DNA from: Stenotrophomonas terrae
GTDB lineage: Bacteria > Pseudomonadota > Gammaproteobacteria > Xanthomonadales > Xanthomonadaceae
Length of the DNA: 64,000 nucleotides
Direction of reading: 5' to 3'
Assembly (NCBI RefSeq): GCF_001431465.1
Contig: NZ_LDJJ01000004.1
Coordinates: 61,064-125,063, forward strand
The notes under the pieces were generated by a model. It had not been told where the DNA came from. It was given only the letters and a program-made list of their open reading frames with translations, and made no database searches. Shown one piece after another: positions 30,647-39,142 of this stretch. Numbering within the stretch: the stretch's first letter is position 1; each line of letters opens with the position of its first letter. The position numbers and the translations under genes are program-made.

Positions 30647-31335
30647 GGCGCACCGTCTTGCCGTAGAGCCTAGAACTTCATCCCTATCAGTAGCTCTGCC
30701 TGGTGATCTAGTGTGCTCACTACTTGCTGCGCTAGCTTGGGCAATAGCCGTCTTGGATTCCCGGTGCGCAGCAGCAGCATTGATTGGAGCCAGATTCTGG
30801 ACAGATCTGGCGTACTTGGACCAGGCTTCCTCCTCAGATCTCGTCAGTCCAGAGCTAAGCATTTCGTTGGCGGCCCGATACGACTCACGGCACTGACAGC
30901 CCGAAGGCGTACATGAAGCCACAGCCCGTTCATGGCTGCCTTACTTGATATTCCAGCAACCCGGATGCTGCAGGTCACCGAAATCGGAATCGAAATCGGA
31001 TTGAGGCGCCCGGGTCACGCCTTCGAAGATGCAGTGAATGGTCCGATGATCGTGCGCTGCGGGAAATCGACAAAATGGACGGCCGTTAATTTAGTGACTC
31101 GTCACTTTTATGGCAAGCGGCGACCCAGGCCTCCCAGTGCGGCTAGAACCAGGTAGCTGCATCAACAACCCAAAACCTCCAAATCGAACACCCACTGCGT
31201 CTCTATGGAAGATACCTCGCACCTCCAGCGGAATATTGCTATTGAGACGCGTTCGCAATAGGATCGCTGCCGTGCTTCTGCTGGCAGGCTGCCGCCGCCC
31301 TGCCCCATTCTGCGTTTCTCGCCAAGGCCACCTTC
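30647..31335. other. 689-bp gap right of dif without a convincing gene
   Basis: A minus-strand frame (30922-30617, 101 codons) starts with an ATG and ends in codons provided by dif itself; it has no recognised homology. A short plus-strand frame at 30932-31156 is equally unsupported. A 14-bp palindrome (31093-31106) and the leader of the TonB receptor gene occupy the right side. The area probably reflects scarring from repeated phage integration. Confidence 0.4.
31093..31106. promoter_or_regulatory. Operator-like palindrome upstream of TonB receptor
   Basis: AGTGAC-TC-GTCACT in an AT-rich context (TTAATTT before, TTTTA after), 230 bases before the receptor start. It is the kind of site bound by TetR- or GntR-type repressors and shares AGTG ... 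GTCACTTT with the longer palindrome at 33619-33650. Confidence 0.55.
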
Positions 31336-33489
31336 TTGCTGCCTCGTCTCCTACGCGTGCGTTTTCCGCGCCGTTCTGCCCTGTACGTCTTTCTTAGCGC
31401 TGTGTGCCTGAACGCACAGGCGCAGTCCACAGAGAGCGCCGTCTCCGGCCAAACTGCCAAGCAGGCAACCGAACTCGACGCGATTCAGGTCAAAGGCGAG
31501 CGCCTGGGGTTGAACCTCAACCTCGATGCAAGTGCGGGGGCCTTGGGCACCAAGCGGCTCCTGGATACGCCGTTCTCGGTAACCGTGGTGGAACAGGAAG
31601 ACATTGAAAAACGCGCCGCAACCACGTTGGGCGATGTCTTCATCAATGATCCGTCTGTGTATGCAGCAGAGCCTTCAGCCACCACCGCTTGGTGGGGCAC
31701 GCAGATCCGCGGTATCGGCGTGACCAACCACTATGTGGATGGGGTGCCGATGATGATGGAATGGGGCGGCGAGTATCCGCTTGAAGCGGTCGAATCGGTG
31801 CAGGCACTGAAGGGCCTCGGTGGCTTCATGTACGGCTTTGGTTCGCCTGGCGGCATCATCAGCTACCGGACCAAACAGCCTACCACCAGCCCGATGTTCT
31901 CCACCACGCTGGGCTGGCGCAATGACAGCGCCTGGTCCGCCCGCGTGGACGCCAGTACCCGTTTCAATGGGCCGGATTCATTAGGCGTACGCGTCAATCT
32001 GGGCAAGGATGGTGGTGATGCCTATAACGGCGCCGGGTTGGATCGCGAGGTATTGGCGATAGCCGTTGAGCAACCGATCGGCGACGCGCTGGTTTGGCAT
32101 GCCGAAGTGCTACGCGAGGACAACAAGCTGAAGCACGAACCGATGTACTTCTACTGGGACAGCTACGCGGGTGATCGCCTGCCACGCCCCACCTACGATT
32201 ACGAGAATGTTCGCGTACGCAACTCCTACTATCGTGCAAAGACCACCAACGCCACCACTGGCCTGCAATGGCGTGTGAGTGAGGATTGGAACGTGGACTT
32301 CACCGTTGGTGGCAGCCGACGCGAACACTACTCGAACAAGATGTTCGGCAATCTGCTCAATGAAGCAGGTGATTACGAGGGCAGCGTTTACAACTTTGCT
32401 GCCGATCTGCGCAGCAGCGTCGCCCAGGTCCTGGTCAACGTTAGCGTCGAAACCGGTACGGTCCGTCATGAGCTGGTGTTTGGCGCCGCGATGCAGCGCA
32501 GTTGGGACCGATGGGGCAACGATTGGTATTGGAGCAATGACTTCTCCGGCAATCTTTACCGGCGTCAGGATTTCATCTCCCACCACGTTCCGGACTTCAG
32601 TTTTGCAGCAGTGAGTTCGGATGAGCGGCAGAAGTCGGTGTTCGCCAGCGACACGCTGCACTTCGGTGAAAAATGGCAGGCGGTACTCGGCGCGCGCTAC
32701 GTGGACTACGAACAGCGCGACAAGGACGGCGAACCGACGGTGGATTCACGCTACGCAACCTCGGCACTTACCCCAACACTTGCGCTGATCTACAAGCCAG
32801 TGGAGGCGGTATCGATCTACGGCAGCTACGTGGAGTCGCTGGAATCCGCAGGGCGCGTGGGCGTTGACAGTGAGCCACCCTACGCCAATGCCGGTCAGGT
32901 GCTGGACGCCACCATCAGCAAACAATACGAAATAGGCGCCAAGTACCAGAGCGGCAAGCTCGGCTTCACCACAGCTGCATTCCGCGTCGAACGTGGCGCG
33001 CAGATCGACCAATGGCGTGACGGCCAACGTTATCTGATGCAGGACGGCCTCACCCTGTATCGCGGTTTTGAAGCAATTGCCAGCTATGGCCTAACAGAGA
33101 ATCTGGATATTGGCATGGGTGGCCTGTGGCTGGATGCCAGTCTTGAGGATCTCTCGCCGGAGAACGCCGCGCTGCGCGGCAATCGCCCGGCAGGTTCTGC
33201 GCCGCGAAGCTACGTCGGCAACTTCGAGTACCGCCCTGCCCCGCTGACGGGCTTCAGTCTGCATGGCACGGTCCGCTATTCCGGAGAGCAGTACTACGAA
33301 GATGCCAATCGCATCCTGATCCCAGGGCGCACAGTCACCGACCTCGGCTTCCAGTACCGCGCCAGGCTCGCGGGGCGCGATGCCACGCTGACGGGCAATC
33401 TCAACAACGTGTTCAATCGTAAATATTGGAACCTGGACATGCTCGGCGAGGCACGGAACGCGTCGTTGGATCTGCGCATTGACTGGTAA
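31336..33489 (+). CDS. TonB-dependent receptor, siderophore-type
   Basis: Encodes 717 residues from a TTG start with AAGG upstream. The signal peptide ends A-Q-A near residue 31. The plug begins at about residue 60 with L-L-D-T-P-F-S-V-T-V-V and contains I-R-G-I-G-V and G-F-G-S-P-G-G-I-I-S-Y-R-T-K near residue 170, in the style of FhuA/FecA-class receptors. The barrel ends L-D-L-R-I-D-W with a terminal aromatic residue. Substrate cannot be read from sequence: the family favours ferric siderophores, while the neighbouring operon suggests glycoconjugates. A palindrome upstream suggests repressor control. Confidence 0.88.
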   Translation: MLPRLLRVRFPRRSALYVFLSAVCLNAQAQSTESAVSGQTAKQATELDAIQVKGERLGLNLNLDASAGALGTKRLLDTPFSVTVVEQEDIEKRAATTLGDVFINDPSVYAAEPSATTAWWGTQIRGIGVTNHYVDGVPMMMEWGGEYPLEAVESVQALKGLGGFMYGFGSPGGIISYRTKQPTTSPMFSTTLGWRNDSAWSARVDASTRFNGPDSLGVRVNLGKDGGDAYNGAGLDREVLAIAVEQPIGDALVWHAEVLREDNKLKHEPMYFYWDSYAGDRLPRPTYDYENVRVRNSYYRAKTTNATTGLQWRVSEDWNVDFTVGGSRREHYSNKMFGNLLNEAGDYEGSVYNFAADLRSSVAQVLVNVSVETGTVRHELVFGAAMQRSWDRWGNDWYWSNDFSGNLYRRQDFISHHVPDFSFAAVSSDERQKSVFASDTLHFGEKWQAVLGARYVDYEQRDKDGEPTVDSRYATSALTPTLALIYKPVEAVSIYGSYVESLESAGRVGVDSEPPYANAGQVLDATISKQYEIGAKYQSGKLGFTTAAFRVERGAQIDQWRDGQRYLMQDGLTLYRGFEAIASYGLTENLDIGMGGLWLDASLEDLSPENAALRGNRPAGSAPRSYVGNFEYRPAPLTGFSLHGTVRYSGEQYYEDANRILIPGRTVTDLGFQYRARLAGRDATLTGNLNNVFNRKYWNLDMLGEARNASLDLRIDW

Positions 33490-33618
33490 GCCAAGGTTCA
33501 ATGCCTGCGGCGGTCCAGGCATCCGCTGATGTCTGCCGACAGACGCGGGTTGCCGCCTGTGGCGCCTGATCCGAGATGTCGGCCTTGAACCACGCGGTCG
33601 GGCTTCAGGCCGCACTTT

Positions 33619-33650
33619 ATTAATTAAAGTGGCGCGTCACTTTAATTAAT
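33619..33650. promoter_or_regulatory. 32-bp palindrome between two convergent genes
   Basis: Perfect 13-bp arms ATTAATTAAAGTG / CACTTTAATTAAT around GCGCGT. It lies downstream of both the TonB receptor (ends 33489) and cutC (ends 33672). It could be an operator related to the one at 31093 or, less likely given the weak AT stem, a two-way terminator. Confidence 0.6.
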
Positions 33651-33671
33651 GGGCATCAAAGAAAAGCAGCC

Positions 33672-34409
33672 TCAGCGCAGCTGATCCAAGACCTGACGCA
33701 AAGCGCTGACCTGGGCGCTTTCCGTTTGAATCCAATCGTTGTCCAGTCCCTTCAGCGCCGGGTTCTGATAACGCATCGCTGATCGCTGCCTGGCCTTGGC
33801 CGAGGCATGCAGCTGCAGGCAGCCCGATTGCCGCGCTACTTCTGCAATATTTTCGGCGTTCAACCCTGCCCCGGCCATCAACTGCAGCCGTGATCCGGCT
33901 TGTTTGACCAGCGTGGCAAGCGTTGCGCTGCCTTCGGCGGCGCCGGTATGGCCGCCCGAGCTGAGGATGCGTTTGATGCCCAGGCCGGCTATCTGTTCCA
34001 GTGCTGCAGGCAGATCACGTGCGGCGTCGAAGGCGCGATGGAAGGTGATGTCCAATGGCCCGGCAACACGCACCAGTTCGCGGCACAACGCTACGTCGAT
34101 CTCGCCATCTGCATTCAATGCTCCAATCACCACACCGTCGCAGCCAAGCTGCCGACAATGGGCAATGTCGCGCAGCATGATCTCCGTTTCCATCGGTCCG
34201 TAATGGAAATCACCCGGTCGTGGTCGTATCAATACGTATAGCGGGATCTGCACGTGGTCACGCGCTACCGCAATGCTGCCGTACGACGGTGTCGTGCCGC
34301 CCTGCTCCAGGTTCTCGAACAGTTCAATGCGGTTGGCGCCACCTTGTTGCGCGGCCAGCGCCGACATCGCCGAATTGCAGGCGATTTCCAGCAGATACGG
34401 CGAACTCAT
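33672..34409 (-). CDS. cutC: CutC family protein
   Basis: Encodes 245 residues, the standard CutC length. The TIM-barrel signature blocks are L-L-E-I-A-C-N-S near residue 5, G-G-A-N-R-I-E-L-F-E-N-L-E-Q-G-G-T-T-P-S-Y-G at 23-43, V-L-I-R-P-R-P-G-D-F near 60 and I-L-S-S-G-G near 145. Annotated as copper homeostasis, but the biochemical role of CutC is unsettled and a sugar-related enzyme role is plausible from its place at the end of a GlcNAc-type operon. Start overlaps the upstream gene by four bases. Confidence 0.92.
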   Translation of the reverse strand: MSSPYLLEIACNSAMSALAAQQGGANRIELFENLEQGGTTPSYGSIAVARDHVQIPLYVLIRPRPGDFHYGPMETEIMLRDIAHCRQLGCDGVVIGALNADGEIDVALCRELVRVAGPLDITFHRAFDAARDLPAALEQIAGLGIKRILSSGGHTGAAEGSATLATLVKQAGSRLQLMAGAGLNAENIAEVARQSGCLQLHASAKARQRSAMRYQNPALKGLDNDWIQTESAQVSALRQVLDQLR

Positions 34410-35413
34410 GCCTGCGTGCTCGTGTACACCGAGACTGATTCAAGCAAGGCATCCTGTTTGCTGCTGTCGCATACCGCATACACAAAGCCGCGATGCAGCG
34501 CATAGGCGCCCACTTCCCCACTGCGGTTCATCGCCAGGAAACAGACCTGCAAGGTGCGGCTGGCCTCGGGGCGTTTGCGAACCACGCGCTGGATGGCTTC
34601 GCGGCAGGCTTCGGCCGGTGAGCGGCCTTGCCGCATCAGCTCGACCACCAGGAATGACGCCGCGTTGCGGATCATCTCTTCGCCCATGCCGGATGCGGTG
34701 GCGGCGCCCACTTCGTTGTCCACATATAGCCCGGCGCCGATGATCGGGCTGTCGCCGACGCGGCCGTGCATCTTGAAGGCCATGCCGCTGGTGGCGCAGG
34801 CACCGGCCATTTCGCCCTTGTGATCGATGGCGATCATGCCCAGCGTGTCGTGGTTGTCCTTGTCGCCGGGAATGCCGCGGCGTTCGGCGTTGATCTGCGG
34901 TGCGTAGTGCTCGGTCTTGAGCCACTCGCGCCAGGCTTTTTCCGCTGCCGGCGTCAGCAGATTCCGGCGTTCATGGCCTTGCTGTATCGCAAACTGCTGC
35001 GCACCCTCGCCCACCAGCATCACATGCGGTGTTTTCTCCATCACCGCGCGGGCCACGGTGATGGGATGCAGGATGTCGACGATGGCCGCAACCGAACCGC
35101 AGCGGCCATCGCCAGACATGATGCTGGCATCCAGGCTGAGCACGCCGTCACGGTCGGGGTTGCCGCAGTGGCCCACCGTGGAATTGCACAGCTCGCTCTC
35201 GGCCCAGCGTGCGCCGGCTTCCACCGCATCCAGTGCACTGCCACCTGCGGCCAATACCTTCCACGCGGCCTGGTTGGCGCCCACGCCGAAATCCCAGGTC
35301 GAAACCACGCGCGCGCCGTTGTGCGCAGCGGGAGATGCGAGCAACCCGGGCGCCGTCGTGCCCAAGGCGCCGAGCAAGGTGGACGTCTGCAGGAACTGTC
35401 GTCGGGTCGTCAT
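34406..35413 (-). CDS. N4-(beta-N-acetylglucosaminyl)-L-asparaginase
   Basis: Encodes 335 residues of the Ntn-hydrolase aspartylglucosaminidase family. An N-terminal twin-arginine signal (T-R-R-Q-F-L-Q) predicts Tat export to the periplasm. The autoprocessing/catalytic Thr is in D-N-H-D-T-L-G-M-I-A near residue 193; R-V-G-D-S-P-I-I-G-A-G and G-E-E-M-I-R also match. It cleaves GlcNAc-Asn, the core of N-linked glycans, into aspartate and the sugar. Sits between the sugar kinase and cutC in one operon (overlap with cutC, 23 bases from the kinase). Confidence 0.9.
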   Translation of the reverse strand: MTTRRQFLQTSTLLGALGTTAPGLLASPAAHNGARVVSTWDFGVGANQAAWKVLAAGGSALDAVEAGARWAESELCNSTVGHCGNPDRDGVLSLDASIMSGDGRCGSVAAIVDILHPITVARAVMEKTPHVMLVGEGAQQFAIQQGHERRNLLTPAAEKAWREWLKTEHYAPQINAERRGIPGDKDNHDTLGMIAIDHKGEMAGACATSGMAFKMHGRVGDSPIIGAGLYVDNEVGAATASGMGEEMIRNAASFLVVELMRQGRSPAEACREAIQRVVRKRPEASRTLQVCFLAMNRSGEVGAYALHRGFVYAVCDSSKQDALLESVSVYTSTQA

Positions 35414-35436
35414 CGCTGGAATCTCCTCGGTTGCGC

Positions 35437-36477
35437 TCAGCGCGTTGTGCGCTTGTCCACGTGCCAGGCCAGGGCACCCAATACTCCCAGCTCGCCATGC
35501 TCAACGCGCCAGACGGGAACGTGCTTGAGCGCCGCTGACAGCCGGCCTTTGGCGAGGAAGCGCTGCTGGAAGCCGCCTGCATGCAGCGGCCCGCTCAAAT
35601 GGCCGGTGATGCCACCGGTCAGATAGACGGCACGCGCGCCAAAGGTAAGCGCCAGATCGCCGGCCAGGCTGCCCAGCCAGGCACAGAAAACGTCCACGCT
35701 TTGGCTCGCAAGCACGTCACTGCCGCTGCGCGCCGCATCCACCAGCTCGGCCGGCGATTGCCAGCGTGGCGTGCTGCCGCGCAGTTCGCACAGCGCCGTG
35801 TACAGGGTGATCAAACCGGGGCCGGACAGAACCCGCTCGTTGTCGATGTGCTCGTAGCGCTGCGACAGCAGCCGCAGCACATCGTGTTCCAAGGCATTGG
35901 AGCCGGCCAATGCGGCGTGCCCGGCTTCGCTGGCCAGCACCGACGGGGTGCCGCCCGGCAGGTAGACGGCAACACCCAGACCGGTACCCGGGCCCAGCAC
36001 CACCGCAGGTCCTGCAGTCACCCGTTCGGGTTCGCCACAGATCAGGTGCAGCGCGTCCGCTTCCGCATGTGCCATGGCCTGGGCCACGGCGACGAAATCG
36101 TTGATCAGCTCCAACGACTGCAGGCCGGAATCACGTTGGGTTGCCGCCAGCGATACCGGCCAGGCCAGATTGGTATTGAGCAGGTTGTCGCCATCCATCA
36201 CGCCGGCGATCGCCACCACTGCGTGCGCGATCGGTGGCGCGTCGGTTTCGCGCGCCAGCCAATCGGCATAGTCACGCAGGATCGCGGCCAGGCTTGGATA
36301 CTCGGCACAGGCGTATTTGCGGAAGCCGTTGACGCTCACGCTGCCATCGGGCTGTAGCCGGGTCCAACCCAGGCGGGCGTAAGTGCCGCCGACATCGGCG
36401 CCGATGATGGTGCTTGCGGGGGGCGAACCTGCGACTGCATCGGTGCGGGCTGCGTCTGACGACGCCGGAGTACTCAT
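35437..36477 (-). CDS. Glucokinase-family sugar kinase (probable GlcNAc/glucose kinase)
   Basis: Encodes 346 residues from the ATG at 36477 (the frame is open upstream to 36600, but with no kinase-like sequence). The phosphate-binding loop G-A-D-V-G-G-T-Y-A-R-L-G is at about 27-38. L-I-N-D-F-V-A-V-A with the catalytic Asp is near 122, and G-P-G-T-G-L-G-V-A near 155. E-A-G-H-A-A-L and G-G-I-T-G follow. First gene of the kinase-asparaginase-cutC unit, which suggests it phosphorylates GlcNAc released from glycopeptides; Xanthomonas is known to use such kinases (NagK-type) for GlcNAc. Glucose specificity cannot be excluded. Confidence 0.85.
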   Translation of the reverse strand: MSTPASSDAARTDAVAGSPPASTIIGADVGGTYARLGWTRLQPDGSVSVNGFRKYACAEYPSLAAILRDYADWLARETDAPPIAHAVVAIAGVMDGDNLLNTNLAWPVSLAATQRDSGLQSLELINDFVAVAQAMAHAEADALHLICGEPERVTAGPAVVLGPGTGLGVAVYLPGGTPSVLASEAGHAALAGSNALEHDVLRLLSQRYEHIDNERVLSGPGLITLYTALCELRGSTPRWQSPAELVDAARSGSDVLASQSVDVFCAWLGSLAGDLALTFGARAVYLTGGITGHLSGPLHAGGFQQRFLAKGRLSAALKHVPVWRVEHGELGVLGALAWHVDKRTTR

Positions 36478-36566
36478 TTTTTTGCCCGTTTCTGCTGCAT
36501 ATCCGGGGAACGCTCGATTTGTGGTGGGCGCATGATGCTCGATCACCCGCGGCATTGAAAGCGGCT

Positions 36567-36953
36567 TCAAGTCAGGTGCCGCAGGACACGCCAGGTCCAC
36601 CAGCCAAAGGCGGTCATCGACAACGAGCCGATCAGATGCAGGCCTATGGTGAGCAGGCCCCAGCCCAGCTGTTGGCGCTGCAACAGGTACACAACTTCAG
36701 CCGAAAACGTCGAAAAAGTGGTCAGGCCGCCCAATAGCCCGGTGACCACAAACAGCCGCCATTGCGGTGACAGCTCCGGCCTGCTGGCGAAAAACGCCAG
36801 GGCCAAGCCGATCACGTAGCCGCCCAGCAGGTTGGCGGTCAAGGTACCCAGCGGCACGGTGTTGTGCAGCGGGTTCAGCCAAAGGCTCAGTCCGTACCGC
36901 AACCATGCCCCAAGTGCCGCGCCTACGCCGATGGCCAGAAAGGAAAGCCACAT
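36567..36953 (-). CDS. crcB: Fluoride channel CrcB/Fluc
   Basis: Encodes 128 residues from the ATG at 36953. Four transmembrane helices, with the signature [10 protein letters not shown] near residue 10, [11 protein letters not shown] near 37 (the conserved pore Asn), and [10 protein letters not shown] near 75 (the Phe-box region). It exports fluoride as a dimer. The gap to rarA is only 36 bases, leaving no room for a fluoride riboswitch; it is probably read from the rarA transcript. Confidence 0.93.
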   Translation of the reverse strand: MWLSFLAIGVGAALGAWLRYGLSLWLNPLHNTVPLGTLTANLLGGYVIGLALAFFASRPELSPQWRLFVVTGLLGGLTTFSTFSAEVVYLLQRQQLGWGLLTIGLHLIGSLSMTAFGWWTWRVLRHLT

Positions 36954-36989
36954 GGGTTCAAGCTCCAGGCACGGGTTGGGCGGCAATGG

Positions 36990-38354
36990 TCATTTGCGTT
37001 GCGCGCGAGCCTGTTCGCGGGCGATGCGCAGGCGGTCAAGCTTGTCTTTCAGCTTGATCTCCAACCCGCGTTCCACCGGCTTGTAATAGACCTGCTCTCC
37101 CATGTCATCGGGGAACGCGGTCTGATCCAGGGCAATACCACCTTCGACGTCATGGTCGTATTGGTAGCCCTGCCCGTAACCCAGGGTCTTCATCAAGCGG
37201 GTGGGCGCGTTGCGCAGGTGCATGGGCACCGGCTGGGTGCCGTACTTGGCGATGTCGGCACGGGCGGCGTGCAAGGACATGTAGGCGGCGTTGGATTTGG
37301 CCGTGCTGGCCAGATAAACGACCAGGTTGGACAGTGCGATATCGCCTTCCGGGGCACCGATGCGGTCGTAGGCGTTCCAGACATTGATCGCCATTTCCAG
37401 CGCCCGCGGATCGGCCAGGCCGACGTCTTCCACCGCCATGATGGTCAGCCGGCGCAGCAGATAGGACGGATCGCAGCCGCCATCGAGCATGCGTGCCAGC
37501 CAGTAGATGGCGCCGTCCGGGTTGGAGCTGCGCACCGACTTGTGCAGGGCTGATATCTGGTCGTAAAACTGCTCACCGTTCTTGTCGAAACGGCGGGTGC
37601 GGTCGGCCAGCACCTGCAGCAGGGTTTCCGGGGTGATTTCACCGCCCTCGCCCGCTGCCAGTTCGGCGGCGATTTCCAGCAGGGTCAATGCGCGGCGCAC
37701 GTCGCCATCGGCGGCGCGGGCGATTTCCAGCAATGACTCGGGCGAGACCGTGATTTCCTGCTCGCCCAGGCCACGCTCGGTGTCGGCCAGTGCGCGCTGC
37801 AGTGCTTCCACCACATCTTCGGGCGATACCGACTCCAGCACATGCACGCGGCAGCGCGACAACAGCGCCGAGTTCAGTTCGAAGGACGGATTCTCGGTGG
37901 TGGCGCCGACAAAGATGATCGTGCCGCGCTCGATATGCGGCAGGAAGGCATCCTGCTGTGCCTTGTTGAAACGGTGCACCTCGTCGACGAACAACACCGT
38001 GCGGCGGCCGTCGGCGAAGCGATGCGCCGCTTCGGCCAGCACCTGGCGCACGTCCGGCAGGCCGGACAGCACCGCAGATATCGCCTTGAACTCGGCGTCG
38101 GCGTACTGCGCCAGCAGCAAGGCCAGCGTGGTTTTGCCACAACCCGGCGGGCCCCACAGGATCATCGAATGCACGCGCCCGGATTCAACCGCGCGGCGCA
38201 GCGCCGTATTGGGCGCCAGCAGACGCTTCTGGCCGACCATTTCGTCCAGGGTGCGCGGGCGCATGCGCTCGGCGAGCGGACGCATGCTGTCCCGGTCCGC
38301 TGTCAGCAGGTCGGCGGGAGCTTCATCAAGAAAGATATTTCGGGATCTGGCCAC
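36990..38354 (-). CDS. rarA: Replication-associated recombination protein A (RarA/MgsA)
   Basis: Encodes 454 residues. AAA+ ATPase with Walker A G-P-P-G-C-G-K-T near residue 71, Walker B F-V-D-E-V-H-R-F near 122, sensor I T-T-E-N-P-S-F near 155, and a C-terminal tetramerisation region (D-G-G-C-D-P-S-Y-L-L-R-R-L). It acts at stalled replication forks. Order ftsK-lolA-rarA is conserved in gammaproteobacteria. Confidence 0.95.
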   Translation of the reverse strand: MARSRNIFLDEAPADLLTADRDSMRPLAERMRPRTLDEMVGQKRLLAPNTALRRAVESGRVHSMILWGPPGCGKTTLALLLAQYADAEFKAISAVLSGLPDVRQVLAEAAHRFADGRRTVLFVDEVHRFNKAQQDAFLPHIERGTIIFVGATTENPSFELNSALLSRCRVHVLESVSPEDVVEALQRALADTERGLGEQEITVSPESLLEIARAADGDVRRALTLLEIAAELAAGEGGEITPETLLQVLADRTRRFDKNGEQFYDQISALHKSVRSSNPDGAIYWLARMLDGGCDPSYLLRRLTIMAVEDVGLADPRALEMAINVWNAYDRIGAPEGDIALSNLVVYLASTAKSNAAYMSLHAARADIAKYGTQPVPMHLRNAPTRLMKTLGYGQGYQYDHDVEGGIALDQTAFPDDMGEQVYYKPVERGLEIKLKDKLDRLRIAREQARAQRK

Positions 38355-38410
38355 GCCTGCATTCTAACAGCGTGGCCCCCTGCCCTCGTCTCAAAACGCG
38401 GGGTTTGGGT

Positions 38411-39049
38411 TCAGCGCTCGCCGACGACGTCGACGTCCTTGCCCGGCACGAAACGGAAGGTACCGGCAGCGAAGCTGGGGTTCTTCTTCCAGCCGCTGAA
38501 CGTGATGATGGTGCGCTGGCCGACGGCATCCACCAGTTCCATCCGCGACAGGCCACCGCCGGAGAAGCCCAGCGCCGCCACATCAAAGCTGGCCTGGGTA
38601 TCGCGCTTGGGGGTGAGCGAGAGCCACTGCATGCCATCGCGCGGCGCGGCTTCCTCGCTGATGTCGTACTGCTGCTCCAGCAAGGCTGGGTTGATCAGGG
38701 CGGTGAGCGGGTTGTTCTGCTCTTCATCGCCCTGCGGGCTGACCCGGGCCTGCTGCAGGTCCGGCTCATAAACCCACAGCTTGCTGCCGTCAGCGATGAT
38801 CAGCTGCGGGTGCGGGCGGGTGTATTCCCAGCGGAACTGACGCGGCGCCGACAGCGCCACGCGGCCGCTGGACGACTCCTTGACCCGGCCGCGCGAGTCC
38901 ACCACCTGCTGCGCGAACTGGCCATCGAGGCCACGCAGGCCATTGGTGAAGGACTTCAGGTCATCGCGGGCGCCGGCATGGGCATCCGCGGCAAGGCCGG
39001 CGCAAGCCAAGGCAACAGCGAGAACGAAGTGGCGCAGAAATGCAGTCAT
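38411..39049 (-). CDS. lolA: Outer-membrane lipoprotein carrier protein LolA
   Basis: Encodes 212 residues with a signal peptide cut after A-H-A near residue 25. Family marks include L-D-G-Q-F-A-Q-Q-V, S-G-R-V-A-L-S-A-P-R-Q-F-R-W-E-Y and I-I-A-D-G-S-K-L-W-V-Y-E-P-D-L-Q-Q. This periplasmic chaperone carries lipoproteins from LolCDE to LolB. Between ftsK and rarA, the usual neighbours. Confidence 0.95.
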   Translation of the reverse strand: MTAFLRHFVLAVALACAGLAADAHAGARDDLKSFTNGLRGLDGQFAQQVVDSRGRVKESSSGRVALSAPRQFRWEYTRPHPQLIIADGSKLWVYEPDLQQARVSPQGDEEQNNPLTALINPALLEQQYDISEEAAPRDGMQWLSLTPKRDTQASFDVAALGFSGGGLSRMELVDAVGQRTIITFSGWKKNPSFAAGTFRFVPGKDVDVVGER

Positions 39050-39142
39050 GGCGGCTTGAGATAGTGGTGTCTGTGGTGAGGCAGAGTCTGCCTCTTTTAA
39101 ACTGAATGGGCGGCAATCAGTCGCTGAATGCCGCCCTTCCGT

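Noticed and set aside
30617..30922. Minus-strand 101-codon ORF ending in dif
   Set aside because: No homology recognised and its end depends on the dif sequence; kept only as a note.
36954..36989. Fluoride riboswitch upstream of crcB
   Set aside because: Only 36 bases separate crcB from rarA; too short for the aptamer.
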